A stretch of 64,000 nt of DNA. It comes from Pseudomonas sp. CCI4.2 (lineage in GTDB: Bacteria; Pseudomonadota; Gammaproteobacteria; Pseudomonadales; Pseudomonadaceae). Positions 46,659 to 56,165 of this stretch are shown here, piece after piece (the first letter of the stretch is position 1; each line of letters opens with the position of its first letter). The stretch spans positions 1,952,001-2,016,000 of the forward strand of contig NZ_CP133781.1 in assembly GCF_034350045.1 (NCBI RefSeq), written 5' to 3'. Both the position numbers and the translations under genes were made by a program. The notes below the pieces were generated by a model. It did not search any database, was not told where the DNA came from, and saw only the letters and a program-made list of their open reading frames with translations.

Positions 46659-48007
46659 GACTCAATCTCCACGCCAAACGGCAAGGGTTTGATCGGCGCC
46701 TGACCGCGCAACCGACCGATGCTGTTCAGCGCTCGGCCGCTGCGTTGGGCGACAATCTCTGCCGCCGCCGATCCGCACATCCGGCCCTGACAGCGGCCCA
46801 TGCCCACCCGGCAATGGGCTTTGACCCGATTAAGTTCCCAGTGGCCGTCATCCACCACCGCACGGACTTCACCGGCTGAAACTTCTTCACAGCGGCAAAC
46901 GATCAATTCGTCTGGCGCATTGGTCGCCCAGTCGGTCGGGAACGGGAACGCCGTTTCCAGCCCATGCCGGAAGTGCTCGATGGCCGCGAGTTTGTGTTCC
47001 AAAAACCGGCTGCGAGCGCTGTCGATGGCGCGTCCATTGTCTTCAAGTACGGCCAGTGCGGCCCGCTCACCGGTCATTTCCGCTCCATCGGCGCCCATGA
47101 TCCCGGCGCCATCGCCGGCCAAGTACACGCCCTCAACCGAACTGCGACCTGCGCTGTCGCGGGACGGCAACCAGGCGCGGTTCAACTCACTCCAGTAGAA
47201 GTCGCAGCTCAACAAGTCGGCCAATTGGGTTTCGCTGCGCAGGGCGTGGGCGAATGCCACCGCGTCACATTCCAGCCGTTGCTGGTGTTTACCTTGGCGC
47301 CAAGTGATGGCGCCAACCCGTTGCTCGCCGTCGATACGTTCCAGGGTTGCGCCCTGATGCACCGCAATGCCGTGGGCGGTTAGCCAACTGCGGTAATACA
47401 AACCTTTGGCCAAAAGGGCGGGTTGGCAAAGCAATGCCGGTAGCGCCCGGCATTGCGCACTGATTGGGGCGCTGTCGAGTACCGCGACCACCGTGGCCCC
47501 GGCTTTGGCGTACTGATAAGCGACCAGATACAGCAGCGGCCCGCTGCCACAAAACGCCACGCGCTCACCGATGGCGCAGCCCTGATACTTCAACGCAATC
47601 TGCGCCGCGCCCAAGCTGTAGACCCCGGGCAGCGTCCAGCCCGGCACCGGCAAAATGCGGTCGGTGGCGCCGGTGGCGACGATAATCTGCGAATAATTGA
47701 CTGCGCGAGCATGACCATCGCTCAAGGTGTCCAGGCGCCCGTCTTCGGCATTCCACACCAGCGTCTCGGGACGGTAGTCGATTTGGGTCGACAGATCGTC
47801 GATGGCGCGATGCACCGATTCGGCCTTCGACGCCTCAAAGCCATAAATCTGTTTAGCCGTGCGCCGAAAGTTGGCCGGTTGGCGGCGATAGACCTGACCG
47901 CCGCCGCGTGGCGATTCGTCAAGCAAACAGGCTTTAACGCCGTGGGCCAACAAAGTGTGTGCCGCCCGAATTCCGGCCGGACCCGCGCCAACAATCACCA
48001 CGTTCAT
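46655..48007 (-). CDS. NAD(P)/FAD-dependent oxidoreductase subunit with C-terminal [2Fe-2S] domain (HcnB/OoxA-like)
   Basis: 450 residues. The N-terminal fold MNVVIVGAGPAGIRAAHTLL binds a dinucleotide, a second site lies at IVATGATDRILPVPGWTLPG, and the C-terminal BFD-like domain has VCRCEEVSAGEV, then CRVGMGRCQGRMC with cysteines for an iron-sulfur cluster. This is the alpha-type subunit of HcnB/opine-oxidase complexes and passes electrons between flavin and Fe-S centres. It overlaps both neighbours by four bases (48004-48007 and 46655-46658). Confidence 0.9.
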   Translation of the reverse strand: MNVVIVGAGPAGIRAAHTLLAHGVKACLLDESPRGGGQVYRRQPANFRRTAKQIYGFEASKAESVHRAIDDLSTQIDYRPETLVWNAEDGRLDTLSDGHARAVNYSQIIVATGATDRILPVPGWTLPGVYSLGAAQIALKYQGCAIGERVAFCGSGPLLYLVAYQYAKAGATVVAVLDSAPISAQCRALPALLCQPALLAKGLYYRSWLTAHGIAVHQGATLERIDGEQRVGAITWRQGKHQQRLECDAVAFAHALRSETQLADLLSCDFYWSELNRAWLPSRDSAGRSSVEGVYLAGDGAGIMGADGAEMTGERAALAVLEDNGRAIDSARSRFLEHKLAAIEHFRHGLETAFPFPTDWATNAPDELIVCRCEEVSAGEVRAVVDDGHWELNRVKAHCRVGMGRCQGRMCGSAAAEIVAQRSGRALNSIGRLRGQAPIKPLPFGVEIES

Positions 48008-48294
48008 AGGCGGCGCCCCGGTTCACGGCTGATGATCTGTCCGGCTTCCAGCAACGTCGAGCAGGCCCGCACGCGGCGTCCATCATCCAAGCGCACCCAG
48101 CAATCCTGGCAGGCGCCCATCATGCAAAAGCCCGCGCGCGGTTCGGCGCTGAAATCACTGCCGCGCACGAACTCGCCGCAGGTCAACACGGCCGTCAGCA
48201 GGGTGTCGCCTTGCAAACCGGTGGCCGGTTGACCGTCGAGGGTGAACGCCAGCGTCGGTCGATCTTTCTCGACCAATCGTTTAAACAACGCCAT
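48004..48294 (-). CDS. Small (2Fe-2S)-binding subunit (HcnA-like)
   Basis: 96 residues of the Fer2_4 type. The cluster ligands are visible in AGFCMMGACQDCWVRLDDGR, with the fourth cysteine at RACSTL. It is the gamma/small subunit of the three-part flavoenzyme and carries electrons from the flavoprotein. It starts 15 bases after the permease gene on the operon and overlaps the next gene by four bases. Confidence 0.9.
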   Translation of the reverse strand: MALFKRLVEKDRPTLAFTLDGQPATGLQGDTLLTAVLTCGEFVRGSDFSAEPRAGFCMMGACQDCWVRLDDGRRVRACSTLLEAGQIISREPGRRL

Positions 48295-48309
48295 GTCAGT
48301 GCATCCCTC

Positions 48310-49104
48310 TCAATGTTTACCGACCAAAACTCGGTCTAGGCCATAGACCCGGTCGAGCACGATCATGGCCGCTGCGGTTAACGCGATGACCAATGCCGAC
48401 ACTGCTGCCATCATCGGGTCAATGGATTCGGTGGCGTACACGTACATGCGCACCGGCAGGGTCTGGGTCGATGGCGAACTGACGAAAATCGACAGCGTGA
48501 CCTCGTCGAAACTGTTGATGAACGCCAGCAGCCAACCCCCGGCGACACCCGGCAAAATCATCGGTAAGGTGATTTGGCGAAACAGGGTAAAGCGGCTGGC
48601 GCCCAATGATTCAGCGGCTTGTTCAGCGCTGCGGTCGATGCCGATGGCGGCGGCGATCACCAACCGCAATACGTACGGCGTGATGATCACCACGTGGGCA
48701 AGCATCAGCCAGGCGAAACTGCCGTTGACCCCCATCAGCGCGAACAGCCGCAGCATGGCCACGCCCAAGACCAAGTGCGGCATGATGATCGGCGACAGAA
48801 ACAGGCTGTTCAGGAAGTCGCGGCCAGGGAATGTATAGCGGGTGATCGCTAGTGCGGCGGGCACGGCAATCAGGGTCGCCAGCGAGGCGGCCACGAACGC
48901 CAGAATCAGACTGTTGTAGAACGCATGAATGAAATCGGCGCGTTCAAACACTGCTTTGAACCAGCGCAGGGAAAACCCCGAAGTGGGCAAGCTCAGGGTG
49001 TTTTCCGGAGTGAACGCCACCAGGCACACCACCACCAGCGGCGCCATCATGAACACCACCACCAAGGCATGAAAACTTAACGACAAAGGACCGTTTTTGG
49101 ACAT
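48310..49104 (-). CDS. ABC transporter permease (PotC type)
   Basis: 264 residues with about six membrane segments, the first near residues 11-32 (FHALVVVFMMAPLVVVCLVA). The EAA loop that contacts the ATPase is EQAAESLGASRFTLFRQITL near residues 162-181. Paired with the upstream permease, it forms the inner-membrane channel. Three bases separate it from that gene. Confidence 0.9.
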   Translation of the reverse strand: MSKNGPLSLSFHALVVVFMMAPLVVVCLVAFTPENTLSLPTSGFSLRWFKAVFERADFIHAFYNSLILAFVAASLATLIAVPAALAITRYTFPGRDFLNSLFLSPIIMPHLVLGVAMLRLFALMGVNGSFAWLMLAHVVIITPYVLRLVIAAAIGIDRSAEQAAESLGASRFTLFRQITLPMILPGVAGGWLLAFINSFDEVTLSIFVSSPSTQTLPVRMYVYATESIDPMMAAVSALVIALTAAAMIVLDRVYGLDRVLVGKH

Positions 49105-49107
49105 GTC

Positions 49108-49980
49108 TTATTCCCCCAAGGTCTTTTTATAGCGGCGTTCGACAAACCGGTTCCACGTCAGCATCACCAGCAAATTGATCACCAGCAGCACCACCGCGAT
49201 GGCCGCGCCCATGGGCCAGTTCAGTTCCGACAGGTATTGGTCGTAGACCACGGTGGCGACCATTTTCAAACGTCGTCCACCTAACAGGCCGGGAATGGCG
49301 AAGGAACTGGCAGACAACCCGAAGACGATCAGCGTCCCCGACAGCACACCGGGCATGACTTGCGGCAGCACCACCAAGCGCATGACCTTGGCCTGACTGG
49401 CGCCGAGGGACAGCGCGGCTTGTTCAGCCGAGGGGTCGAGCTTTTGCAGCGAGGTCCAGACCGGAATGATCATGAACGGCAGCATCACGTGGACCAGCGC
49501 GATGATTATCGCGAACGAGGTATAGAGCAGCTTCACCGGATGTCCGCCAAACGCCTGAATCGCCTGGTTGACCAAGCCATCGGAGCCGAGCAGCAAGCTC
49601 CAGCCAAATGCCCGCACCACCACGGAAATCAGCAGCGGGGTCAAAATCAAAATCAGGAAAATTGAGCGCCACGGTGTGCCCATGCGGCTGAGGATGTACG
49701 CCTCGGGGACGCCGATCACCACGCACAACAGCGTGACCACGGCGCTGATCCACAGCGTGCGAAAGAAGATTTCGTAATAGTACGAATCACTGAACAGGTC
49801 GATGTAATGGGCGAAGGTGAACTCGCCGTTTTTGACCCCAAGCTGGTAGTCGAACACGTTGAACGACAACACCAGCGTCAGCACCAGCGGCAGTATCAAC
49901 AGGCAACTGAACAGAATAATGGCCGGCAGTGACAGCAGATAACCACGTCCGCCGTTGCGCAAAAAGGCGAGCGCATTCAT
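49108..49980 (-). CDS. ABC transporter permease (PotB type)
   Basis: 290 residues, about six membrane segments, beginning MNALAFLRNGGRGYLLSLPA. The EAA loop is EQAALSLGASQAKVMRLVVL near residues 181-200. Its start overlaps the end of the ATPase gene by four bases. It is the second half of the polyamine/opine-type transport channel. Confidence 0.9.
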   Translation of the reverse strand: MNALAFLRNGGRGYLLSLPAIILFSCLLILPLVLTLVLSFNVFDYQLGVKNGEFTFAHYIDLFSDSYYYEIFFRTLWISAVVTLLCVVIGVPEAYILSRMGTPWRSIFLILILTPLLISVVVRAFGWSLLLGSDGLVNQAIQAFGGHPVKLLYTSFAIIIALVHVMLPFMIIPVWTSLQKLDPSAEQAALSLGASQAKVMRLVVLPQVMPGVLSGTLIVFGLSASSFAIPGLLGGRRLKMVATVVYDQYLSELNWPMGAAIAVVLLVINLLVMLTWNRFVERRYKKTLGE

Positions 49981-51005
49981 GCATGCACCTCGTCGGCGGC
50001 CAGCACGCGCAATAAATCAGCTTGCCAGTCGAGTCCCACCGCCGTGCCTTCAGTCAGCGGCGCGCTGCCGTCGTTGCGGCGGACCACAGTTAGTTCGCCC
50101 AATGCAGTGTCGATGCGGTACAGCCATTGGCTGCCGAGGAAATAGCGGACTGAAATACGCCCCTGCAACCGACCGTTGCCGGCGTCGAGCAGGTCGATTT
50201 TTTCCGGGCGCAAACTGAGGGTTAGCGCGCCATGGCCAGGGGTGTGGCGTACCTGCGGGCAACCGGCGGCATCGAGGTCTCCGGCGAGCATGTTGGCTTT
50301 GCCGACGAAGCCGGAAATAAACGGCGTGCGCGGATGTTCGTAGAGTTTGTAGGGCTCGTCGATCTGGGTCACGCGGCCGGCCTGCATCACCACCACCCGG
50401 TCACTGATCGACAGCGCTTCCGCTTGATCGTGGGTCACCATCAAGGTCGTGATGCCGACTTCGCACTGGATGCGACGAATCTCAAACTGCATCTCTTCGC
50501 GCAAATTGGCGTCGAGGTTGGACAGCGGTTCGTCGAGCAACAGCACGGGCGGTTCAATCACCAATGCGCGGGCCAGGGCCACACGCTGGCGCTGGCCGCC
50601 GGACAATTCTCGCGGGTAACGCTCGGCATGCGCTGCCAATCGCACCAAGTCCAATACCGTGGTCACGCGCCGGGCCATATCGGCCGATGGCACCTTACGC
50701 ATCCGCAAGCCAAAAGCGACGTTGTCGCGGACGGTCATGTGGGGAAACAGCGCGTAACTTTGAAACACAACGCCCAGCCCACGGCTGCTGGGTTTGGCGT
50801 GAGTAATGTCGCGGCCGTCCAGCACGATGCGCCCGGCCGTGGCGTCGACAAAGCCCGCGATCATTTGCAGGGTGGTGGTTTTGCCGCAGCCGGAGGGGCC
50901 GAGCAGAGAAACGAATTCGCCTTTTTCAACCGCCAGATCCGTGGCGACAACGGCGTCGATGGCGCCATAGCGTTTGCTGAGGCCTTCGAGTTGGAGAAAT
51001 GCCAT
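49977..51005 (-). CDS. ABC transporter ATP-binding protein (PotA type)
   Basis: 342 residues. Walker A GPSGCGKTT is at residues 36-44, the LSGGQRQRVALARAL signature near 135-149, Walker B VLLLDEPLSNLD next, and the switch histidine in VTHDQAEAL. A C-terminal TOBE domain follows from about residue 235. It powers import by the two permeases. As first gene of the operon, it starts 242 bases from the divergent regulator gene, which probably controls it. Confidence 0.93.
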   Translation of the reverse strand: MAFLQLEGLSKRYGAIDAVVATDLAVEKGEFVSLLGPSGCGKTTTLQMIAGFVDATAGRIVLDGRDITHAKPSSRGLGVVFQSYALFPHMTVRDNVAFGLRMRKVPSADMARRVTTVLDLVRLAAHAERYPRELSGGQRQRVALARALVIEPPVLLLDEPLSNLDANLREEMQFEIRRIQCEVGITTLMVTHDQAEALSISDRVVVMQAGRVTQIDEPYKLYEHPRTPFISGFVGKANMLAGDLDAAGCPQVRHTPGHGALTLSLRPEKIDLLDAGNGRLQGRISVRYFLGSQWLYRIDTALGELTVVRRNDGSAPLTEGTAVGLDWQADLLRVLAADEVHA

Positions 51006-51247
51006 GTGCGCGTTCCACCTTGTTTATTGGGCGCGTCGAAACACGCTCTTTTGTAATGGGCAGATGCGAAGGGATACAGCGGGGTGCGTTGGCGCTCGTT
51101 CTAAGCCGGCTGCCAGTGTTGTTCGATTCGCCCCTGTGGACTCAGATTAGGACGAAGCCTAGGATGTGCGAAAGAGCAAATTTCACTGAAAGGATTACTT
51201 TTTTCACTTTTATTCGATGACCAAATTTATAAGAAGGAAATAAAGCC

Positions 51248-52084
51248 ATGTCTTCCACTGAGCGGAATCATGAGCCGAAAGAAGTCGGCGTTGGCAGTGT
51301 CTCCCGGTTGTTTGCCGTATTGCGCACCCTTGGCACCGCCCCCGACGGCGGCGAGCGAGTCACCCAGTTGGCGCAGCAGGTCGGTTTGTCGCAACCGACC
51401 ACCCACCGTTTGCTGCGCAACCTGATGGACGAAGGCATGGTCGAGCAGGACGAGCGCAGCAAGCGCTACCGGCTGAGCCTGGAGTTTTTCGCATTGGCGG
51501 CGCGGGCAGGCAACACCGGTAACCTTCGGGATCTGGTTCGGCCAAGCATGTTACGACTGAGTGCCTCGTTGGGGGATTCATTGTTTCTGTTGGCCCGCAG
51601 CGGCTTCGATGCCATTTGCCTGGACCGCAGCGAGGGGCCATACCCGATTCGGACCTTCACCGGCGACATCGGCGGGCGCGTGGCGTTGGGCGTGGGGCAG
51701 GGCAGCTTGGCGATTCTGGCGTTCTTGCCTGAAGAAGAGCGCGAGACCGTGATCTGCTACAACCTGCCACGGCTCAAGGACTTTCACCTGTATGACGAAG
51801 TGTTTCTGCGTTCGGAAGTGGAGAACGTTCGGCGCCTGGGGTATGCGGCGCGCAATACCGGCGCGCTGCCGGGAATGGCCGGCCTTGCCGTGCCCATTCT
51901 CAACCGCGACGGGCATGCCGTTGCGGCGCTCAGCGTTGCGACCATCACTGATCGCTTGGGGCCGGATCGACTGCCGACGGTAGTTGAGTTGCTCAAACGC
52001 GAAGCGGCGGCCATCGGCCCTAAGATCAACCCTTTCGACCCCACCCTGCGCCGGCCTTCGCAGATTTTTGGGGGAAGAAGTTAA
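51248..52084 (+). CDS. IclR-family transcriptional regulator
   Basis: 278 residues. The N-terminal winged helix (VSRLFAVLRTLGTAPDGGER, then VTQLAQQVGLSQPTTHRLLR) spans residues about 15-75; the C-terminal effector domain follows (GYAARNTGALPGMAGLAVPI, then ALSVATITDRL). It is divergent from the transporter/oxidase operon with 242 bases between them, the classical position of a local regulator. The start has an AGAAGGAAATAA ribosome binding site. The effector is probably the compound imported or a product of it; not shown by sequence. Confidence 0.92.
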   Translation: MSSTERNHEPKEVGVGSVSRLFAVLRTLGTAPDGGERVTQLAQQVGLSQPTTHRLLRNLMDEGMVEQDERSKRYRLSLEFFALAARAGNTGNLRDLVRPSMLRLSASLGDSLFLLARSGFDAICLDRSEGPYPIRTFTGDIGGRVALGVGQGSLAILAFLPEEERETVICYNLPRLKDFHLYDEVFLRSEVENVRRLGYAARNTGALPGMAGLAVPILNRDGHAVAALSVATITDRLGPDRLPTVVELLKREAAAIGPKINPFDPTLRRPSQIFGGRS

Positions 52085-52125
52085 ATCGCAGGCTTCGCAA
52101 TGTGCCTGAAACACCGGGTCGTTCC

Positions 52126-52190
52126 CTTCCCGAATAAATTCGGTCCCACCGATAAACCTGATCTCTGTAGGACCGAATTCATTCGGGAAG
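52126..52190. repeat. REPIN (inverted pair of REP sequences)
   Basis: CTTCCCGAATAAATTCGGTC (from 52126) and its inverted partner GACCGAATTCATTCGGGAAG (52171-52190) flank a short spacer. It is a standard Pseudomonas mobile doublet, located between the regulator and the aminotransferase gene. Confidence 0.88.
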
Positions 52191-52343
52191 CTTTGCCTCT
52201 GAGTCCCCGCATTGATCGAAGTAGGCATGCACGAATTTCAGGAATAACCCCGCGATTTAATTTCGCTTGTGACCGGAGTGCATTCCTCGCTTATATAACC
52301 CCACGCATTTTTTTGACGAAGTCTTTTGTATGAGCAGCCAAGC

Positions 52344-53594
52344 ATGAGCGAATCATCGATCAGCGGTTCGATTTCCAGGGTCCACCCCATTACCCTGGAC
52401 CACGGCAAGAACGCCGAAGTCTGGGATGAAGACGGCAAACGCTACATCGACTTCGTCGGCGGGATCGGCGTTTTGAACCTTGGGCATTGCAACCCGCGTA
52501 TCGTCGACGCCATTCGCGAACAAGCCACCAAACTGACCCATTACTGCTTCAACGCCGTGCCCCACAGCCCGTATAAACAATTCATGGCCCAGCTCGCAGC
52601 GTTCATTCCGGTGAGTTACCCGGTCAGCGGCATGCTTACCAACAGCGGGGCCGAGGCAGCGGAAAATGCGTTGAAAATCGTCCGTGGCTGCACCGGACGT
52701 ACCGCAGTCATTGCTTTCGACGGCGCCTTTCACGGCCGAACCCTCGCCACCTTGAACCTCAATGGCAAAGTGACGCCGTACAAGCAAAAAGTCGGCGTAC
52801 TGCCCGGTCCGGTCTTCCACTTGCCTTACCCGAGCAAGGATAACGGCGTCACCGTCGCCGAGGCCATGAAGGCCATGGACCGCTTGTTCAGCGTCGAAAT
52901 CGACGTGGCCGACATCGCCTGCTTCATCCTCGAACCGATTCAAGGTGAAGCTGGGTTTCTCGCGATGGACATCGAGTTCGCGCAAAACCTGCGCGCGTTC
53001 TGCGATGAAAAAGGCATTTTGCTGATCATCGACGAAATCCAGTCCGGGTTCGGCCGCACCGGTGAACGCTTCGCCTTTTCGCGCTTGGGGATCGAACCGG
53101 ACCTGCTTCTGCTGGGTAAAAGCATCGCGGGCGGCATGCCACTCGGCGCAGTCGTGGGCAAAAAAGCGCTCATGGATGTGCTGCCAAAAGGCGGACTGGG
53201 TGGCACCTATTCGGGTAACCCCATCGCCTGCGCCGCCGGCCTGGCCACGCTGGAACAACTGACCGACGCTAACCTGTCGGCATGGGGCGAGGCCCAGAGC
53301 CACGCCATCGCCACCCGTTACCAACACTGGATTGACAGCAAGCTCTCACCATTTCTCCGGCGATTGACCGGCGTGGGCGCAATGCGCGGAATCGAGCTGA
53401 CAACCCCAGAGGGTAAACCCGCCACCGCCCAATTGGCCGCGTTACTTGAAGCCGCCCGGAACAAAGGCCTGCTACTGATGCCCAGTGGCAAAGCGCGACA
53501 CATCATCCGCTTGCTGCCGCCGCTGACCACCGAACTGCATGTGCTCAACGAAGGGCTGGATATTCTTGAAGGGTGTTTGGCGCAGTTGCGTTGA
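52344..53594 (+). CDS. Class III (PLP) aminotransferase, 4-aminobutyrate-transaminase-like
   Basis: 416 residues from the ATG at 52344 (MSESSISGSISRVHPITLDH). The fold-type I class III pattern is clear: TNSGAEAAENALKIVRGCTG, FDGAFHGRT, EPIQGEAGF, IIDEIQSGFGRTG, and the PLP lysine at 259 (LLLLGKSIAGG). The enzyme moves an omega- or alpha-amino group to a keto acid; GABA, 5-aminovalerate or a related product of the neighbouring oxidase are reasonable substrates, but specificity cannot be read here. It is followed by mobA in the opposite direction after 20 bases. Confidence 0.9.
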   Translation: MSESSISGSISRVHPITLDHGKNAEVWDEDGKRYIDFVGGIGVLNLGHCNPRIVDAIREQATKLTHYCFNAVPHSPYKQFMAQLAAFIPVSYPVSGMLTNSGAEAAENALKIVRGCTGRTAVIAFDGAFHGRTLATLNLNGKVTPYKQKVGVLPGPVFHLPYPSKDNGVTVAEAMKAMDRLFSVEIDVADIACFILEPIQGEAGFLAMDIEFAQNLRAFCDEKGILLIIDEIQSGFGRTGERFAFSRLGIEPDLLLLGKSIAGGMPLGAVVGKKALMDVLPKGGLGGTYSGNPIACAAGLATLEQLTDANLSAWGEAQSHAIATRYQHWIDSKLSPFLRRLTGVGAMRGIELTTPEGKPATAQLAALLEAARNKGLLLMPSGKARHIIRLLPPLTTELHVLNEGLDILEGCLAQLR

Positions 53595-53614
53595 TCCTAC
53601 AGATGCCCTGGATC

Positions 53615-54196
53615 TTAGGTTTTTAACAGGTCCGGGGTGTTGAAGTTGGTGAGCCTTGGATCATCGGGCGTGCATTCCATTGCCCTTAAATCCTGCCCCA
53701 ACAACGCCCGTAACAGGCTGCGCTCGCCAGCCTCCCAGCGCTTGCGCAACACGGGCAACAACGCGGTCGGAATCAAGCTGAACATCGGTTGCCATTGCCC
53801 TGCCTGGCGCACCATGAGCGGTGACGCCGCAGAATCGGCGCCCGACAACAGTTGCTCAATCAATGCGCGGTCAATCCTCGGCGCATCACACGCCAGTACC
53901 AACATCCATGGGTGACGAGCAATCCCAAGCCCCGCTAAAACCCCCGCCAGCGGCCCCGGAAAATCCTGTTGTTCATCGCCCACTAGCTGGTCGGCAAACG
54001 CCGCATAACGCGCCTGATTCCGGTTGCAGGAAATAATCAGATCGGTTGTCAGCGGCCTGACAACCTCGTGCACATACGCAATCAATGGCCGTTCATTCCA
54101 CAGCATCAGCCCCTTGTCTTGACCGCCCATGCGCTGACCTCGCCCACCGGCCAGTAGCAAGATCGAACACGGGTTGTGACGTGGAGAAGTGGTCAT
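53615..54196 (-). CDS. mobA: Molybdenum cofactor guanylyltransferase
   Basis: 193 residues. MobA attaches GMP to molybdopterin to give the bis-MGD cofactor of DMSO-reductase-family enzymes. The nucleotide-binding signature LLAGGRGQRMGGQDKGLML is at residues 14-32, and VLACDAPRID near 95-105 fits the metal-binding aspartate. It lies 44 bases after moaA on the same strand, forming a small cofactor operon. Confidence 0.93.
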   Translation of the reverse strand: MTTSPRHNPCSILLLAGGRGQRMGGQDKGLMLWNERPLIAYVHEVVRPLTTDLIISCNRNQARYAAFADQLVGDEQQDFPGPLAGVLAGLGIARHPWMLVLACDAPRIDRALIEQLLSGADSAASPLMVRQAGQWQPMFSLIPTALLPVLRKRWEAGERSLLRALLGQDLRAMECTPDDPRLTNFNTPDLLKT

Positions 54197-54240
54197 GGTG
54201 GCGCCTGGCTGTGCAGCAAAAGCGGCTCAAGACAGCGGCA

Positions 54241-55239
54241 CTAGCCGCCTGTCATGTTCATGAACCGCACGACCTGCACATCATCGTTGATTTCGAAGTT
54301 GTGGCGGTAGGGCTTGAGGTGCATGGCGTCGATGATGGCATTTTCCAGCTTCTGCGGCTGACCGGGATGGCTGCGCAAAACGGCTTTCAGGTCCACCGAA
54401 TGTTCGTTGCCCAGGCACAGCAGCAAGCGGCCTTCCACGGTCAGGCGCACCCGGTTGCAGGTCGCGCAGAAGTTGTGGCTGTGGGGCGAAATAAAGCCGA
54501 CGCGTATATCCGGCGCCTCGGCCAAACGCCAGTAACGCGACGGGCCTTGGGTCGATTCTGCGGAGTCGATCAGGGTGTAGCGCTCGGCGATTAGCTCGCG
54601 TACTTGGGCGCTGGAGAAAAATGAATCGGCACGGCTGTGTTCACTGATGATGCCCAAGGGCATTTCTTCGATAAACGTGATGTCGAGTTTGCGGTCGATG
54701 GCGAAACTGACCAGATCAACGATTTCGTGCTCGTTGCGGCCCTTCATCACCACGCAGTTGAGTTTGGTATGGGTAAACCCGGCCGCGCTGGCGGCGTCGA
54801 TCCCGGCAATCACCTTGCTCAGGTCGCCGGTGCGGGTCAGCTCACGAAAGCGCTCGGGGTTAAGGCTGTCGAGGCTGATGTTCAGGCGCTTGAGGCCCGC
54901 ATCGAACAACGGGCCAGCCAACCGACTCAGTTGCGAACCATTAGTGGTCATGCACAGCTCACGCAATCCTGGCAGCGCGGCGATTTGCCGACACAGCTCG
55001 ACCACGCCGGGACGCACCAGCGGTTCGCCCCCGGTCAGGCGAATCTTGCGGGTGCCGAGAGCGACGAAGCGTTCCGCCAACTGGAAAAGCTCTTCCAGGG
55101 TCAGGATGCGTTGGCGCGGCAAGAATTCCATGTCTTCGGCCATGCAATAGACACAGCGAAAATCGCAGCGATCAGTCACCGACATGCGCAGGTAATCGAC
55201 CTTGCGCGAGTAGCTGTCCATCAGGATCCGATCTTGCAA
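54241..55239 (-). CDS. moaA: GTP 3',8-cyclase (radical SAM)
   Basis: 332 residues if started at the TTG at 55239, which follows a GAGG ribosome binding site; the ATG at 55221 ([20 protein letters not shown]) is the alternative, and the frame runs further upstream without support. MoaA catalyses the first step of molybdenum cofactor synthesis. The SAM cluster ligands are in [10 protein letters not shown], the second cluster in [20 protein letters not shown], and the protein ends with the expected Gly-Gly. Upstream of mobA in the same transcript. Confidence 0.93.
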   Translation of the reverse strand: MQDRILMDSYSRKVDYLRMSVTDRCDFRCVYCMAEDMEFLPRQRILTLEELFQLAERFVALGTRKIRLTGGEPLVRPGVVELCRQIAALPGLRELCMTTNGSQLSRLAGPLFDAGLKRLNISLDSLNPERFRELTRTGDLSKVIAGIDAASAAGFTHTKLNCVVMKGRNEHEIVDLVSFAIDRKLDITFIEEMPLGIISEHSRADSFFSSAQVRELIAERYTLIDSAESTQGPSRYWRLAEAPDIRVGFISPHSHNFCATCNRVRLTVEGRLLLCLGNEHSVDLKAVLRSHPGQPQKLENAIIDAMHLKPYRHNFEINDDVQVVRFMNMTGG

Positions 55240-55418
55240 TGTCACCTCATTCGCTCTCATGGCTGGCGCGGGAACGTTATTGTGGATTTTGGCGGTTAGA
55301 CAAGTTTGCCTCGCGAGCCTAAGCGGCTCACAACTATTTATCCAATCGCTATTGGTGAATGAATGATAGATACGATCTATCGGCAGCCTTCCATGCCGTC
55401 CCAACGTTGATGCATGCG

Positions 55419-55895
55419 TTACAGACCGAGGTCGCAAAGACCGGGGTGATCATCTGGACGGCGACCCAGCGGCCAGTGAAATTTGCGTTCGGACTCTTTA
55501 ATCGGCACGTCGTTGATGCAGGCAAATCGATGGGCCATCAAACCGTTTTCAGCAAACTCCCAGTTTTCGTTGCCGTACGAGCGAAACCAATTGCCCGAGT
55601 CGTCATGCCATTCGTAGGCGTACCGCACAGCAATACGATTGTCGGTGAAGGCCCACAGTTCCTTGATCAAGCGGTAATCCAGCTCCTTGGCCCACTTGCG
55701 TGTCAGAAAGCCCTTGGCTTCCTCGCGGTTGCTGGCGAACTCCGCTCGATTGCGCCATTTAGTATCGAGGGTATACGCCAGTGAGACTTTTTCCGGGTCG
55801 CGGCCGTTCCAGCCATCTTCGGCCAAACGAACTTTCAACGTGGCGGATTCGCGGGTAAACGGAGGTAACGGTGGGCGAGTTTCGGCGTTAGGCAT
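55419..55895 (-). CDS. DUF1348 / nuclear-transport-factor-2-like protein
   Basis: 158 residues from the ATG at 55895 ([20 protein letters not shown]), with GGAGATTT just upstream; a longer frame to 56114 is not supported. The family signatures [20 protein letters not shown] and [20 protein letters not shown] are clear. Such small cone-shaped proteins often bind a small ligand, but function is not known. It stands alone between the moaA region and the molybdoenzyme gene. Confidence 0.9.
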   Translation of the reverse strand: MPNAETRPPLPPFTRESATLKVRLAEDGWNGRDPEKVSLAYTLDTKWRNRAEFASNREEAKGFLTRKWAKELDYRLIKELWAFTDNRIAVRYAYEWHDDSGNWFRSYGNENWEFAENGLMAHRFACINDVPIKESERKFHWPLGRRPDDHPGLCDLGL

Positions 55896-55928
55896 TAAGA
55901 AATCTCCTGTTAAAAACGCATGACGGTA

Positions 55929-55955
55929 AAGCGAGTTCATTCGCGAAGCGGCGTG
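55929..55955. repeat. REP-like sequence
   Basis: AAGCGAGTTCATTCGCGAAG with an imperfect GCGA...TCGC palindrome matches the Pseudomonas REP consensus seen elsewhere in the window. Single copy upstream of the DUF1348 gene. Confidence 0.55.
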
Positions 55956-56165
55956 CCTGAGACTGCGCAAGGTATTTTCGCCCACAAGACGTTCTCTACA
56001 GAGAAGCCCATCAGGCACCAACTGGCGAGCAATCAGCCTGCCATACACCGCTCTCACTTTCGATTCTATTCTTCTCGGCAGGCACACGCTGCGAAGGCTG
56101 CGAAAAACCGGCATACACAGAACAGTAGGTACTGAACATTCACTTATTGCAGCGCCTACAGAGCC

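Noticed and set aside
48004-48294. Hydrogen cyanide synthase hcnABC
   Set aside because: The three subunit types match, but order and linkage to an ABC importer and IclR regulator fit a catabolic opine/amino-acid oxidase better; gene symbols are therefore withheld.
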